Shown: in pieces, positions 34,061 to 44,775 of the stretch
How the letters are laid out: the number at the start of each line of letters is the position of its first letter
Position numbering within the stretch: the stretch's first letter is position 1
DNA from: Brachypterus glaber
Lineage: Eukaryota; Arthropoda; Insecta; Coleoptera; Kateretidae
Assembly: GCA_958510825.1 (NCBI GenBank)
Contig: OY294045.1
Location: 10,901,916 to 10,965,915 of the forward strand
Length of the DNA stretch: 64,000 nucleotides
Reading direction: 5' to 3'
Notes under the pieces: generated by a model
What the model saw: the letters and a program-made list of their open reading frames with translations, nothing else
Database searches by the model: none
Told to the model about the DNA's origin: nothing
Position numbers and translations under genes: made by a program

Positions 34061-34234
34061 GCGATTTGACTAGAAAGTAAATCCAGATTTGAAGCCTTTA
34101 TGTCAAAGCGTTCTCACAGCTAGCCGACAGACTTTTTTGCGGAAATTAACTTTTTTGCATATAAAACGCCCAGATTATTAAATAAAACAATCTTTATTTG
34201 GGCTTTTTGAATTGAAATCAGTGTAAAAACATTG

Positions 34235-34571
34235 TTTATCCAATACATACAGATAATAAGACAATTACCAGTTTTATTTTAAATAGATAAACTCAATAAT
34301 AACCCCCGCGTGGCTTTTACTTTATTGAGTGGATAATTATTTATTTTACCCACTCAACTGTCACTTGTCAAATTATTTTCTTGTAAATGTCATTAAAATT
34401 TTTAATAAAAATATAAATTCCTAAGCTATTTATTGGATAAAACCTTGTATGGCACTCATGGGTAAACCGATATTGCCCTCTCGAAAATTAACCTGCTTGG
34501 CCTACGCCTCGCAGGTTAATTTTCTCATGGGCAATATCTTACTTTACCCACTAGTACCATGAATAACTATT
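34235..34571 (+). repeat. Dispersed repeat family, copy 3
   Basis: Full-length copy from TTTATCCAATACATACAG to AATAACTATT, with the central AACCTGC...GCAGGTT hairpin intact. First member of the tandem triplication. Confidence 0.85.
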
Positions 34572-34847
34572 ACTTGTCGGGAAAAATGTTAATTTTTTAA
34601 AAAAGCAGAAACGGTAAACGCTTTAGGTCTTTTAAAAATTCTTTGAAGCTAGTAAAAGGTTTGCATATTTCATAATTAGGAGTTCATTGCGCCACGCCCT
34701 TTACTTTTTTAATAAAAAGTCCAAACGAAGTTAAGGGTGTGTATTTAACTTTTCAAATTTTAGGATTTAAAAAAATAATTTTTATAAAAAAAGCGAAAGC
34801 GTTAATTTTTAACTCTGCTTTATAATTCAAACAAAATTACGTATCAT

Positions 34848-35171
34848 TTTAGATTTTAAGCTTTCACGGCCATTAAGATATAAAGAACTTTCACTTTCGG
34901 GTTTAGACCGTGTTAATGGATTTTCACTTTCCGACGTTTCGTCTCTTACTACTAGAGACATCTTCAGGGATTAATCTGAAACTAGTTTCAGATTAATCCC
35001 TGAAGATTTTCACTTTCCGACGTTTCGTCTCTTACTACTAGAGACATCTTCAGGGATTAATCTGAAACTAGTTTCAGATTAATCCCTGAAGATGTCTCTA
35101 GTAGTAAGAGACGAAACGTCGGAAAGTGAAAATCCATTAACACGGTCTAAACCCGAAAGTGAAAGTTCTTT
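34848..35171. mobile_element. Fold-back element with 12-bp target duplication, inside repeat unit 1
   Basis: ATTACGTATCAT flanks the insertion on both sides (34836-34847 and 35172-35183). Units 2 and 3 show the uninterrupted site. The 324-bp insert is built from GACGTTTCGTCTCTTACTAC and CAGATTAATCCCTGAAGAT blocks, present as two direct copies on the left and an inverse copy on the right, with a CACTTTCGGGTTTAGACCG outer stem. A 9-12 bp duplication would fit a Mutator-like element, but no transposase or matching family was recognised. Confidence 0.85.
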
Positions 35172-35428
35172 ATTACGTATCATGTTTATATCTTAGAAAA
35201 ATTATAAAGGAAAGTCGCTTAATTTTGGATACCATTTATAATTTATCCAATATTTAATAGGCGGTATTACTTTTTGACATTTTTTTTATACATGTATAAT
35301 CACATACAACTTATTATAACGAACCATGATTTATTATGAAAACAATTTTTTTCGCAACTAGTTTTAGAACATACCATTACGTTTTCAGACTGTGAAATCA
35401 ATTTTCGTCACCTATAGCAATAATAATT

Positions 35429-35731
35429 TTTATCCAATACATACAGATAATGAGACAATTACCAGCTTTATTTTAAATAGATAAACTCAATAATAACCCC
35501 CGCGTGGCTTTTACTTTATTGAGTGGATAATTATTTATTTTACCCACTCAACTGTCACTTGTCAAATTATTTTCTTGTAAATGTCATAAAAATTTTTAAT
35601 AAAAATATAAATTCCTAAGCTATTTATTGGATAAAACCTTGTATGGCACTCATGGGTAAACCGATATTGCCCTCTCGAAAATTCTCATGGGCAATATCTT
35701 ACTTTACCCACTAGTACCATGAATAACTATT
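35429..35731 (+). repeat. Dispersed repeat family, copy 4
   Basis: Second tandem unit. The central hairpin block is shortened: the sequence passes from CCCTCTCGAAAATT to CTCATGGGCAATA, lacking the AACCTGC...GCAGGTT stem. Confidence 0.85.
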
Positions 35732-36250
35732 ACTTGTCGGGAAAAATGTTAATTTTTTAAAAAAGCAGAAACGGTAAACGCTTTAGGTCTTTTAAAAATT
35801 CTTTGAAGCTAGTAAAAGGTTTGCATATTTCATAATTAGGAGTTCATTGCGCCACGCCCTTTACTTTTTTATTAAAATCGCTACGAAGTTAAGGGTGTGT
35901 ATTTAACTTTTCAAATTTTAGGATTAAAAAAAATAATTTTCATAAAAAAAGCGAAAGCGTTAATTTTTAACTCTGCTTTATAATTCAAACAAAATTACGT
36001 ATCATGTTTATATCTTAGAAAAATTATAAAGGAAAGTCGCTTAATTTTGGATACCATTTATAATTTATCCAATATTTTAAAGGCGGTATTACTTTTTGAC
36101 ATTTTTTTTATACATGTATAATCACATACAATTTATTATAACGAACCATGATTTATTATGAAAACAATTTTTTTCGCAACTAGTTTTAGAACATACCATT
36201 ACGTTTTCAGACTGTGAAATCAATTTTCGTCACCTATAGCAATAATAATT

Positions 36251-36587
36251 TTTATCCAATACATACAGATAATGAGACAATTACCAGCTTTATTTTAAAT
36301 AGATAAACTCAATAATAACCCCCGCGTGGCTTTTACTTTATTGAGTGGATAATTATTTATTTTACCCACTCAACTGTCACTTGTCAAATTATTTTCTTGT
36401 AAATGTCATTAAAATTTTTAATAAAAATATAAATTCCTAAGCTATTTATTGGATAAAACCTTGTATGGCACTCATGGGTAAACCGATATTGCCCTCTCGA
36501 AAATTAACCTGCTTGGCCTACGCCTCGCAGGTTAATTTTCTCATGGGCAATATCTTACTTTACCCACTAGTACCATGAATAACTATT
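36251..36587 (+). repeat. Dispersed repeat family, copy 5
   Basis: Third tandem unit, full length, with the central hairpin intact as in copy 3. Confidence 0.85.
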
Positions 36588-37103
36588 ACTTGTCGGGAAA
36601 AATGTTAATTTTTTAAAAAAGCGGAAACGGTAAACGCTTTAGGTCTTTTAAAAATTCTTTGAAGCTAGTAAAAGGTTTGCATATTTCATAATTAGGAGTT
36701 CATTGCGCCACGCCCTTTACTTTCTTATTAAAATCGCTACGAAGTTAAGGGTGTGTATTTAACTTTTCAAATTTTAGGATTTAAAAAAATAATTTTCATA
36801 AAAAAAGCGAAAGCGTTAATTTTTAACTCTGCTTTATAATTCAAACAAAATTACGTATCATGTTTCTATCTTAGAAAAATTATAAAGGAAAGTCGCTAAA
36901 TTTTGGATACCATTTATAATTTATCCAATATTTAATAGGCGGTATTACTTTTTGACATATTTTTTTATATAATCACATACAACTTATTATAACGAACCAT
37001 GATTTATTATGGAAACAATTTTTTTCGCAACTAGCTTTAGAACATACCATTATATTTTCAGGCTGTGAAATCAATTTTCTTCACCTATAGCAATAATAAT
37101 TTT

Positions 37104-38533
37104 TTCTCTCCTAGTAGGTGTAAATTTTATAAACAATTGATTTCTGTCACTTTAGATGTGTCAGTTCCTTGTGCAATTACTAATTAAACCCAAGAAAATA
37201 GCTTTAAATAACTTTTTATTTATTAAATATAATCAATTATAATTATTACCAATTAATACAATAAATAATTAGCTAAATATTATGAGAAAATTAAAAAAAA
37301 TAAATAAATTTTTTAAACGTCAGTTCAAAGTATTTATTTGAGCAAATGTCATTGATCAAGGCTACTTGATTTTTATGAAATTTTAACAAATATCATTTAT
37401 GTTAATAATTTATTTTATTTGAATAAAAATAGTTAAATAGTGCTAGTAGTGAAAAAACTAATATATAAACTACTGTAGATTTATTATAGCCTCGCACTCT
37501 TAAATACGCTCTGCTATAAAAAATGTTTTCTCTACCTTGGTATATAATTGCTATTATTAGTTTATTTTTTCCAAAAAACATGGTTAAAAAAACTTCGCGC
37601 ATTTTTGTGCATTTGAAAAAGGGTTCTCAATTTTGGAAATATCCCAATTTTTTTTCAAAGTAGATCTGGATCCGATTGTTCCTTGTTATTCCTTGACATT
37701 TTTTTTTTGCAAATAAGAAATATCGAAAAAGTCATAATTTTGCCATTTGCAATTTAAACGATTTGTGCTGCCATTTAACGGGGAGAAGCTCTACCGTTAC
37801 CATATTATAGGACATATATCTTAGATACTAGATACTAAATTTGTATAAATTTTCGTGAAAAATAAATTAAATTGAAATTTTTCGAATTATTCATCAAAAA
37901 CTATTAAAATTAGTAAGCATTGAAGTGTGACGATGAATATCTTTTAAACACTTAATTTAATCAACAAATCATAAGAGACCATTTTTGTAGAGCAGTTAAT
38001 TTCCTACAAAACTATGAATTGCGCAATTCATAACAATTTTTTGTAAGCGAGTTATAAAATTCATAAGCAAAACAGAAATGTCTCTTAAAATAATCAAACT
38101 TTAACCTTTGATATCTTTTAAACGGGGAGGTTTACGAAAAAATTGTAAGAGAGCTTTTTTCTAGAGCGTGCGATTTTCTACAAGAATATGAGAAGAGATA
38201 CTTTTTAACGAATAGTTGTCAAAGAGATATGAATTTTTGTTTCTAATACTGAGGAAAAAATGGAAAATTGTAAAGCGGAGAACCTTTTTATCAAAATTAA
38301 GAGCTCATATTTGGTGAGAATTTTCTAGAGGTGTCTAGCAACCGATAATAAGTATAAAGTAAAAAGAAAAATAGTCGGTTTTTTTGACCCACCCCATTAG
38401 ATACACTACTATCCGAAATTAGGAAACCATCCGAAATTAGGCGTCTTTCTTATATATATTTAATTATAATTATTTTAAGCTTTACAAATTTTAATTAAAA
38501 ATTTAACAAAATTTCATAAGATTATAAGGATTA
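37104..38533. other. AT-rich DNA, no feature recognised
   Basis: No gene or repeat was identified. The 66-codon minus-strand ORF near 37400-37600 has no support. The last 130 bp contain CCGAAATTAGG twice and lead into the truncated retrotransposon. Confidence 0.45.
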
Positions 38534-40099
38534 ATGCAAGGTGCGCCGCTATCTCCGGACCTTTATAACCAGTCAACAGACCATATAATTGAAGAGTTAT
38601 CAGAGCCTCAAATAGCAAGTTTATACGGTTATAAACTTTCAGAAGACCTGCCAGAGGTAACAGTCTTAGGTTTTGCTGATGATTCAGCTCTTATTGCCAA
38701 GGACGAACAAAGTGCACTAATGCTTTATTCAATGGCTAAGGAAAGATTTGCTAAAATTGGGTTGGATTTAAATGAAGATAAATGTATAGCTATTAATGTA
38801 ATTAACGGTCATTTATCGGATTCTAAAATAATTCCTTTAAAATGCTTATCTAGAGATGAGAAAATCAAATATTTGGGGGTAACTTTTAACGATGAAATTA
38901 TACTAAATAGTGAAAAGATTATAAATGATTTAAAAATTAAATTAGATAATTTAGCATCTAGTCCTCTTTTGAAGTGCAATCAAAAATTTAACATTTTGAA
39001 CTATTCAATTTGGCCATCGTTAGTATATTCTTTTCAAACGACTCCTTTAAATAAACTACCATTAAAATTTTTAAATAACATAGATAAATTAATTAAATCT
39101 GCCTTAAAAGAAATTTTGGATTTGCCTTCCGATATTCCTGATAGTATGCTGTATAGTTCAAACAAAGTAAAAGGCTTGGGTATTTTTAGAGCCTCGTGGG
39201 AAGACTTTATTCAAAATTTTAATTCTTGCAAAAAACTAAAAAATATAGATGATCAAATAGTAAACTATGTTCGACCTATTGACAAAGAATTAAATGACTG
39301 TTTGGATAAACTTAATGTAAAAAATTTGCTCCTTAGTAACACATCTTTTTCAGGAAAACAAATTAGAGAGATTTTAAGAGAACAAGAATTTTTAAAATGG
39401 CAAAATTTAAAACAAAAGGGTTGTGGTGTCGTGCTTTTTAATGAATATACCCCAGCTAATGGTTGGATCAAAAGTTTAGAGGGTTTGTCAGTTTGCGAGT
39501 GGAAAGAGGCATTAAAAATTATTGGTTATGTCTCGAATGTGAGGGGAATCCCTGGACGGTCCCAAAACGGATACCAATGCAGACACTGCATTGAGACTGA
39601 AACATTACCTCATGTTTTGGGATCCTGTCCATATGGAGGTCTCCTTAGAAATTCGAGACATAACTCAATTAGAAATACTCTTGCTCAATCCCTTTCAAAA
39701 GATTTTGAAGTATATCAAGAGGTTAAATGTATATCAAAAGATAATAGCAATAGACGAATAGATATTATTGCAATTAATAGAAAGACTGATAAAGCTTACA
39801 TACTGGATCCAACCATTAGATTTGAGAAAGATAAACAACAGCCTGAAGCGGTAAACCTCGAAAAACAAAATATCTACAATGGCACGATTAATTATTTTAA
39901 AGAAAAATATAAAGTTAGGGATATTGAAATTATAGGTTTATTTATTGGAGCACGGGGTACAATTACAAATTTTTTTATATCTTTTTGCAAAAAATTCAAA
40001 ATTCCAAATAAAATTGTTAAAAATATTGCACTGGATGCTCTAAAATATTCAATACAAATTCTTAGAAATCACCTATATACTAGAGATTATAGTGTATAA
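38534..40099 (+). CDS. R2-like non-LTR retrotransposon, 5'-truncated polyprotein with intact 3' half
   Basis: The 521-codon frame starts inside the reverse transcriptase domain at MQGAPLSPDLYNQ (the usual R-G-x-x-Q-G-x-P-L-S-P motif). It holds the catalytic FADD (residues 47-50), then KYLG (112-115). A CCHC knuckle follows at C349, C352, H360, C365 with RHN after it. The C-terminus has a restriction-like endonuclease block (RRIDIIAINRKTDKAYILDP, 407-426, then TIRFE). This order (RT, CCHC, restriction-like endonuclease) marks the R2/R4/NeSL group, whose full proteins are about 1000 residues or more. RT motifs ahead of the Q-G-x-P block are missing and upstream frames are closed, so truncation falls near 38530. 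The 3' half is fully open, which implies recent insertion. Typical R2 copies sit in rDNA; none is visible here. It cannot transpose by itself. Confidence 0.88.
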   Translation: MQGAPLSPDLYNQSTDHIIEELSEPQIASLYGYKLSEDLPEVTVLGFADDSALIAKDEQSALMLYSMAKERFAKIGLDLNEDKCIAINVINGHLSDSKIIPLKCLSRDEKIKYLGVTFNDEIILNSEKIINDLKIKLDNLASSPLLKCNQKFNILNYSIWPSLVYSFQTTPLNKLPLKFLNNIDKLIKSALKEILDLPSDIPDSMLYSSNKVKGLGIFRASWEDFIQNFNSCKKLKNIDDQIVNYVRPIDKELNDCLDKLNVKNLLLSNTSFSGKQIREILREQEFLKWQNLKQKGCGVVLFNEYTPANGWIKSLEGLSVCEWKEALKIIGYVSNVRGIPGRSQNGYQCRHCIETETLPHVLGSCPYGGLLRNSRHNSIRNTLAQSLSKDFEVYQEVKCISKDNSNRRIDIIAINRKTDKAYILDPTIRFEKDKQQPEAVNLEKQNIYNGTINYFKEKYKVRDIEIIGLFIGARGTITNFFISFCKKFKIPNKIVKNIALDALKYSIQILRNHLYTRDYSV

Positions 40100-40625
40100 G
40101 TGTTTCATCACTATTATACTTGAGGTTTCTGTATGTAGGTGATTTATTATCTTTGTTTTTTTTTTTTTCTCTCTGAAAGAATTTAATCTTTGAAGGTGTT
40201 CTTTTTTCGAATCCATTATTCGATTCTTTTATTTTTTAATGTTAAGTATTCCTTGTTTTTTACAGACCAATTTTTTTTTGGTAGGACGTTATATGTAATT
40301 TATGTATAATAAATATAATAGTGAGACAATTACTTGTAAAGTCTTTCCCCACCTTAACAAATATAAAAGAAAAAGTGTTGTGTTTTTCTTGTTGAAATGC
40401 GCGGTTTTTTCACGTTAGTGCCAAGTCTAACATAAATAATATTAAATGTCATAATATTTATTAAATATTACAAATTTTCAACATTATATTTTTGAAATCA
40501 TATACCGACTTTAAAATAAAATATTTCAAACTATGGGGTCCCAACATAAAATCAACATTACGTAGATCAAGTCACATTTAGGTTGATTTCCACTGATGAC
40601 ACATTTTGTTATTTTTCCACTTCAA
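40100..40625 (+). other. 3' flank of the R2-like element
   Basis: The AT-rich sequence after the stop codon includes several poly-T runs and probably contains the element's 3' UTR. Its exact 3' end could not be set because no poly-A tail or target duplication is evident. Confidence 0.35.
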
Positions 40626-40786
40626 CCCTTTAGCTGCTGCGGGCGTATATATACGACCATCATTCCACTGCTGCGGGCTTATTTATACGTTGCGTCCAAG
40701 TAAATTACTTACATCCTGAAACTGCCCCAAACGTTCTTATCACTGGTATTGCTTTCTTGACCTAATAAAGCCCTTAGCAGGAAGGG

Positions 40787-41900
40787 TAATGGGTGGGGAT
40801 TGGACGCCGGACTTTACAGTGAAAAAATTACCGCGAAGACCATTACCGCGCAGTCCATTACCGCGAACGGTCTTTACCGCGTATGACTTTTACAGCGAAA
40901 ATCGTTTACCGCGCCATATCTTATACATTATTTTTATTTTATTTAAGGGTTTTTCCGTGGAATTGATGGCAGTTTGTTTTGGATAGTTTTGGTTTTGGTT
41001 TGTATTTTTATTAAAAAATTATATTTTTGATGATCCTTGCTCATATTGGAGGTAGTTTTAAATAAACTTAAGATGATATTATCTCTCCAAAAATGTTTTT
41101 ATTATTATTATATAAATAATAGCGACATGTTTCTGCCCTTTTAACGTAGGGCCATCTTCAGGCTAATAATTAAAATTAAAAACAAACAACAACAATTGTT
41201 GTTTGGACTTTGGCAGAAACATGTCGCTATTATTTATATAATAATAATAAAAACATTTTTGGAGAGATAATATCGTCTTAAGTTTATGTATTTTTATTGA
41301 TAAAATGGAACGTTTACTAAATGTACCCATACATCTGTGTTTCAGTTATTTATGTGTGTTTTTTTAATTTTAAATCGATTGATTTGTATAAATCGCTGAT
41401 AAATAATCAGTTTAGTACGAATCGTCATGTCAATCGAAATAATTAAAAGTTCTAGAGGCAAAGACCTCGCTGTTTGGAAACATTTCATATACAGGAAAGA
41501 AAATACTTGGGAAAAATAAAAAAATTTGGAAGTGCGTTAATTACGACGTGCTTTGTTTTAAGGGGCGTTGCATACTTCGGACGGAAATGTTTTAAAGGAA
41601 ACTAGCCATGCCCACAACCCGGACCCAGCAGCTATATCATGTATGTTTTCTGCAAAATATTTTATTTTTTTTAATTTAATCTTTTTTGCTCCAAAAAAAT
41701 TAAAATTATAATGGGCGGTAATGGTTTTCGCGGTAAAGTCCATGCGGGGTATTGACCCCCTCGCAGTAATTTTCTTCGCGGTAAAGTCTAAGCTCGGTAA
41801 AATCCATGAGCGGTAACGGTGGCGCGGTAACAGTGTCGCGGTAACCGTGTCGCGGTAATGGACTGCGCTGTAAAGACCCCTACCCGTGGGGATTATGCCC
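40787..41900. mobile_element. Element whose two ends are arrays of TTACCGCG motifs
   Basis: At 40820-40920 about six TTACCGCG-type motifs follow each other at 12-18 bp spacing. At 41708-41875 about ten motifs occur in inverse (CGCGGTAA). The outermost parts are inverse too (GGGTGGGGATT, and TACCCGTGGGGATT beyond). The arrays are GC-rich against the AT-rich interior. Iterated ends of this type may bind a transposase. The 114- and 65-codon ORFs here are by-products of the arrays. Confidence 0.65.
41063..41287. mobile_element. Fold-back element with ATCTCTCCAAAAATG arms
   Basis: ATAAACTTAAGATGATATT at the left and its inverse at the right (AATATCGTCTTAAGTTTAT) bound arms that pair over about 90 bp, including TATAAATAATAGCGACATG. 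The centre has GGGCCATCTTCAGGC. It is nested inside the TTACCGCG element. Confidence 0.75.
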
Positions 41901-42140
41901 AAGTCTGCCTAAAGTTAGCAAAATTTTAACCCTCATTAGTAATTATCATTTTCGTTTCGTTTAGGACCTTTCAGCTTAGGAAGGCAGTATTACAGCAGCC
42001 TATAATAGGCGTATATGTACGTTTTTCGCTGGAAAATGCTGCACACGCGACATAGCAGCGTATAGCAATTCAGCAGCTAAAGGGTTAAATAAACGTTTAC
42101 TTTAAATTATTTACAAACTACACGTGTAGTATGTAATTAC

Positions 42141-42272
42141 CCTATTAAAAATGACGGGTCTGCGCGGGTATAAATGGTGCACAAACCGGACTTGAGCGGG
42201 TTAATTTTATCCGCTCAAATCCGGTTTATGCACCATTTATCCCTGCGCAGAACCGTCATTTTCTATAGGGAA
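42141..42272. mobile_element. Short snap-back MITE (about 130 bp)
   Basis: CCCTATTAAAAATGACGG is mirrored by CCGTCATTTTCTATAGGG. The arms continue through TGCGCGGG/CCCTGCGCA and AAATGGTGCACAAACCGG/CCGGTTTATGCACCATTT to a small loop around TTAATTTTATCC. It has no ORF. Confidence 0.8.
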
Positions 42273-42764
42273 GGTTATAGGCAGTTGTTTCACTAATCAT
42301 AGAGATCCTATGTAAGTTAACCTTAACACGTGTTAATCACACATATCTGATATCGAAAATTGAACAATCTCTCATCATATCGCTCTCTGTCTCTCTATTT
42401 TTTTATATATTTTGTACAAAGAGTTTAATGGGCAAAGCATCATTCTAAAAATCAAAATAAAAAATTGACCACTAAAGATTAATTTAAAATTAAGAGTTGA
42501 ATAGATATTAGGTAAGTATTAGGTTAATCAATTAAAAAATACAAGGCTTTTAAATATTAGTTTTTTAGATATTTTTTTTAATTTTTAATTGTATAAAATT
42601 ATATTTAATCTAGAGCAAGAAATATAATAAAAATGTTAAGTTTTCATTTATTTTCTCGCGAAACCTTGTCCCTTTGGCTCTCGTTAATCCATTTTTTTAA
42701 TTAACGATATTACATATTCTTTGAAAAAATTATTATATGTGATAGTTCTGGCGCATACATCTAC

Positions 42765-43170
42765 CGTGCTGTCCAAAAGTCACCCTCCCCCCTCTTAACT
42801 TTTTAACGAACTGACCACTTAAATAAGACAACCCAAACTATCTTTTCGCATATATTTTATATTTTCAGCTCTCAAAATGTGGGCAGTGGGGCATGGGGGG
42901 AATTTTTTTAAATGGAAAAGGGGGCCTTTTGATTCATCATTATAGAGTTTACAAAATTCTCTATTTAGTCATGTATCTTTTTATTTTTTAACATTTTTTT
43001 TGGGGGTTAAAAATGGGTACTTTCGTCAAAATTTCTTTAAAAAAATCAAACAATTTTTGAAAAATTAATTATTTTATGTTGCAAAAACGTAAATTATACT
43101 TTTAAACTAATTTTAATTATTTTAAATAAAATTTTACAAAAAAAAAACTCTACGTACTATTTCATTTAAA
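42765..43170. repeat. Half copy of the 10382 fold-back family
   Basis: CCCAAACTATCTTTTCGCATATA, a CAGCTCTCAAAATGTGGGCA stretch and GGGGGGAATTTTTTTAAATG match the left arm of the element at 10382. Only one arm is recognisable. Confidence 0.6.
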
Positions 43171-43328
43171 TGAAATAAATAGTATTATTTAAAAAATAAC
43201 CACAAATAAATAATTTTATGCAATTAAAGCTAAAAAAATAGGTAGTACAATATAGGAGTAAGATAATCTAGACCTAATAGCCTTGAAATAATAAATATAG
43301 GGACAATTTTTTTTAGTTTATTTACGTA

Positions 43329-44330
43329 TACAGGGTGTCCCAGAACTCACGTCCATCCTTGAAGGGACACATAATATATCAAAAAATATGAAAGAAAGTC
43401 ATAAAAACATAGGACAGCAAATCGGTCCTAATGGACTTAGAGCCTATTAAAGATAGATCTCTTAAATAGGGCCCAAAAAAAACCGCTAATAAAATAATTT
43501 AACACTGCAAAAAAGTTTTTTACACCCTGGCCTAAAAATAAATATTAAGTGAGTTATGGACTCTTTAAATAGTAACACTTTTCAGGGGCATCTCCTGCAA
43601 TTTTTTTTAAATTGATTTTTCTCGGAAATAATGTCTTTTATAAAACCGTATACGGTCGTACACTAAGAGAATCTTTTTTTATGTATTTTTACTCAAGGAA
43701 TCTATAATTTTAAAAAATAATGCGAAAATTTTACACTAAAAAAAGTTTTGCAAGCCTAGGCGCGCCTCCGGTAAAAAGTCCAAACTAAAATAAAATATTT
43801 GACCTTAATAATAATAAACTACATGCTATGGGAGGCATAGCGTAGTGACTAGCGCGTATGCATAGCAAGTCTACTATCGTGAGTTCGATTCTCACTGGCG
43901 CCGATTTGCCTTTTTCAGTTAATTAATAATTGAAATTTGTCGAAGGCGATAAGTGAAACGGACACTCCCTAGAAACTGGTTCGAAAGTCAGTATAAGCCG
44001 GTGGTTCCCTCTACTACTAGCCCACACAAGTCCTGGACTTAGGGGATGCTTAATTAAGTAGAATAGTACGAGGTTAAACAAACAAACAAACAAACAAACA
44101 AACAAACAAACAAACAAACAAATATCGTCGTTCTAGTTCAAAGGGCTCCAGATTTATTAAATAAAAACCCTATTTTTTGTATCCCCTTTAATGGGCCATA
44201 ACTCCCTTAGGACCGATTTGCGGTTTACGTTTATAAACACCAAAAATATAAAAAAAGTTTATATGAATATAAACTTTTTTTAATTTTTTATTTATGTAGT
44301 AATTGTACCTTCAAGGATGGACGCCCTGTA
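43329..44330. mobile_element. Non-autonomous ACAGGGTGTCCC-type transposon, interrupted by a SINE
   Basis: TACAGGGTGTCCCAGAAC at the left and GGACGCCCTGTA at the right are inverse ends, with CATCCTTGAAGG/CCTTCAAGGATG next. Internal blocks (TATGTATTTTTACTCAA, AAAGTTTTGCAAGCC, AGGCGCGCCTCC) are shared with the 7161 family. A SINE occupies 43829-44122. Confidence 0.75.
43829..44122 (+). mobile_element. tRNA-derived SINE, copy 3, with AAAC tail
   Basis: The head GGGAGGCATAGCGTAGTGAC carries the A box, and GAGTTCGATTCTC is the B box. The body matches copies 1 and 2. The tail is a long (AAAC)n repeat of about 12 units, the longest of the three copies, so this is probably the youngest. It lies inside the mariner-type element at 43329. 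Confidence 0.92.
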
Positions 44331-44537
44331 TATTTGAATAATTATTATAATCTCTATATTAATTTTATTTATTTACAAATATTGTTTTATTAACTTACTT
44401 CGAGACTTACTTTAATTCTAATTTTTAATTTTAATAGACCTTAACTGATATCTTCAAGTTACATATATTTTTCTTATCTGTAAATTGCCATGGATGCTTT
44501 TAAAGAAAAGAGAGGTACTAAAGTTAAACCAACTAAC

Positions 44538-44775
44538 TAACAAGTCTTCCCTCTACGCATACCGTTAATATCCAACATCTGGGTTTGTTTGTAAACAAAT
44601 AGTAGGTATATTCCGGCCTGGACAATAACAATTACCAGTAAATGTTATTGTTGTCTCTGTTAGAACAAAGCTGTCCGAGTAAGACAGACAAATGTATATG
44701 TTGGCTACGTTTTTTTTCAGTTTTTACGAATGAAATGCCTATTCTAGAGAGAAGAGTTGTTAGTTCGTTGAGTTA
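44538..44775. mobile_element. MITE (about 240 bp), copy 1
   Basis: It matches 48524-48762 over its length. The ends are of the type CTCTTCTCTCTAGAATA / TATTCTAGAGAGAAGAG, but the left end is eroded here. Internal blocks: TTGTTTGTAAACAAATAGTA, ATATTCCGGCCTG and CTCTGTTAGAACAAAGCTGT. Confidence 0.8.

Larger units (their letters stand above)
34235..37103 (+). repeat. Tandem triplication of an about 0.85-kb segment
   Basis: Three direct units start at 34235, 35429 and 36251. Each has a dispersed repeat copy followed by the same 500-bp tail (TACTTGTCGGGAAAAATG, a CGCCACGCCCTTTAC stretch, ATAACGAACCATGATTTATT, CACCTATAGCAATAATAA). Units 2 and 3 are about 0.82 and 0.85 kb. Unit 1 is longer because a 324-bp fold-back element has inserted into it. 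Sequence identity between units is high (isolated substitutions), so the duplication is young. Confidence 0.9.
40626..42084. mobile_element. TTAA-type element (piggyBac-like) carrying nested insertions
   Basis: The ends CCCTTTAGCTGCTG and CAGCAGCTAAAGGG are perfect inverted repeats. The right flank is TTAA and the left flank is TCAA, one substitution from it. CCC-starting ends and TTAA fit the piggyBac superfamily. Near the ends are CGTATATATACG and CGTATATGTACG. The interior is replaced by the iterated-motif element described separately. No piggyBac transposase ORF is present. Confidence 0.65.

Noticed and set aside
41558..41902. 114-codon minus-strand ORF
   Set aside because: Made by the CGCGGTAA iteron array; no protein features.
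43923..44117. Minus-strand ORF rich in FVCL repeats
   Set aside because: It reads the AAAC tail and body of a SINE in inverse.
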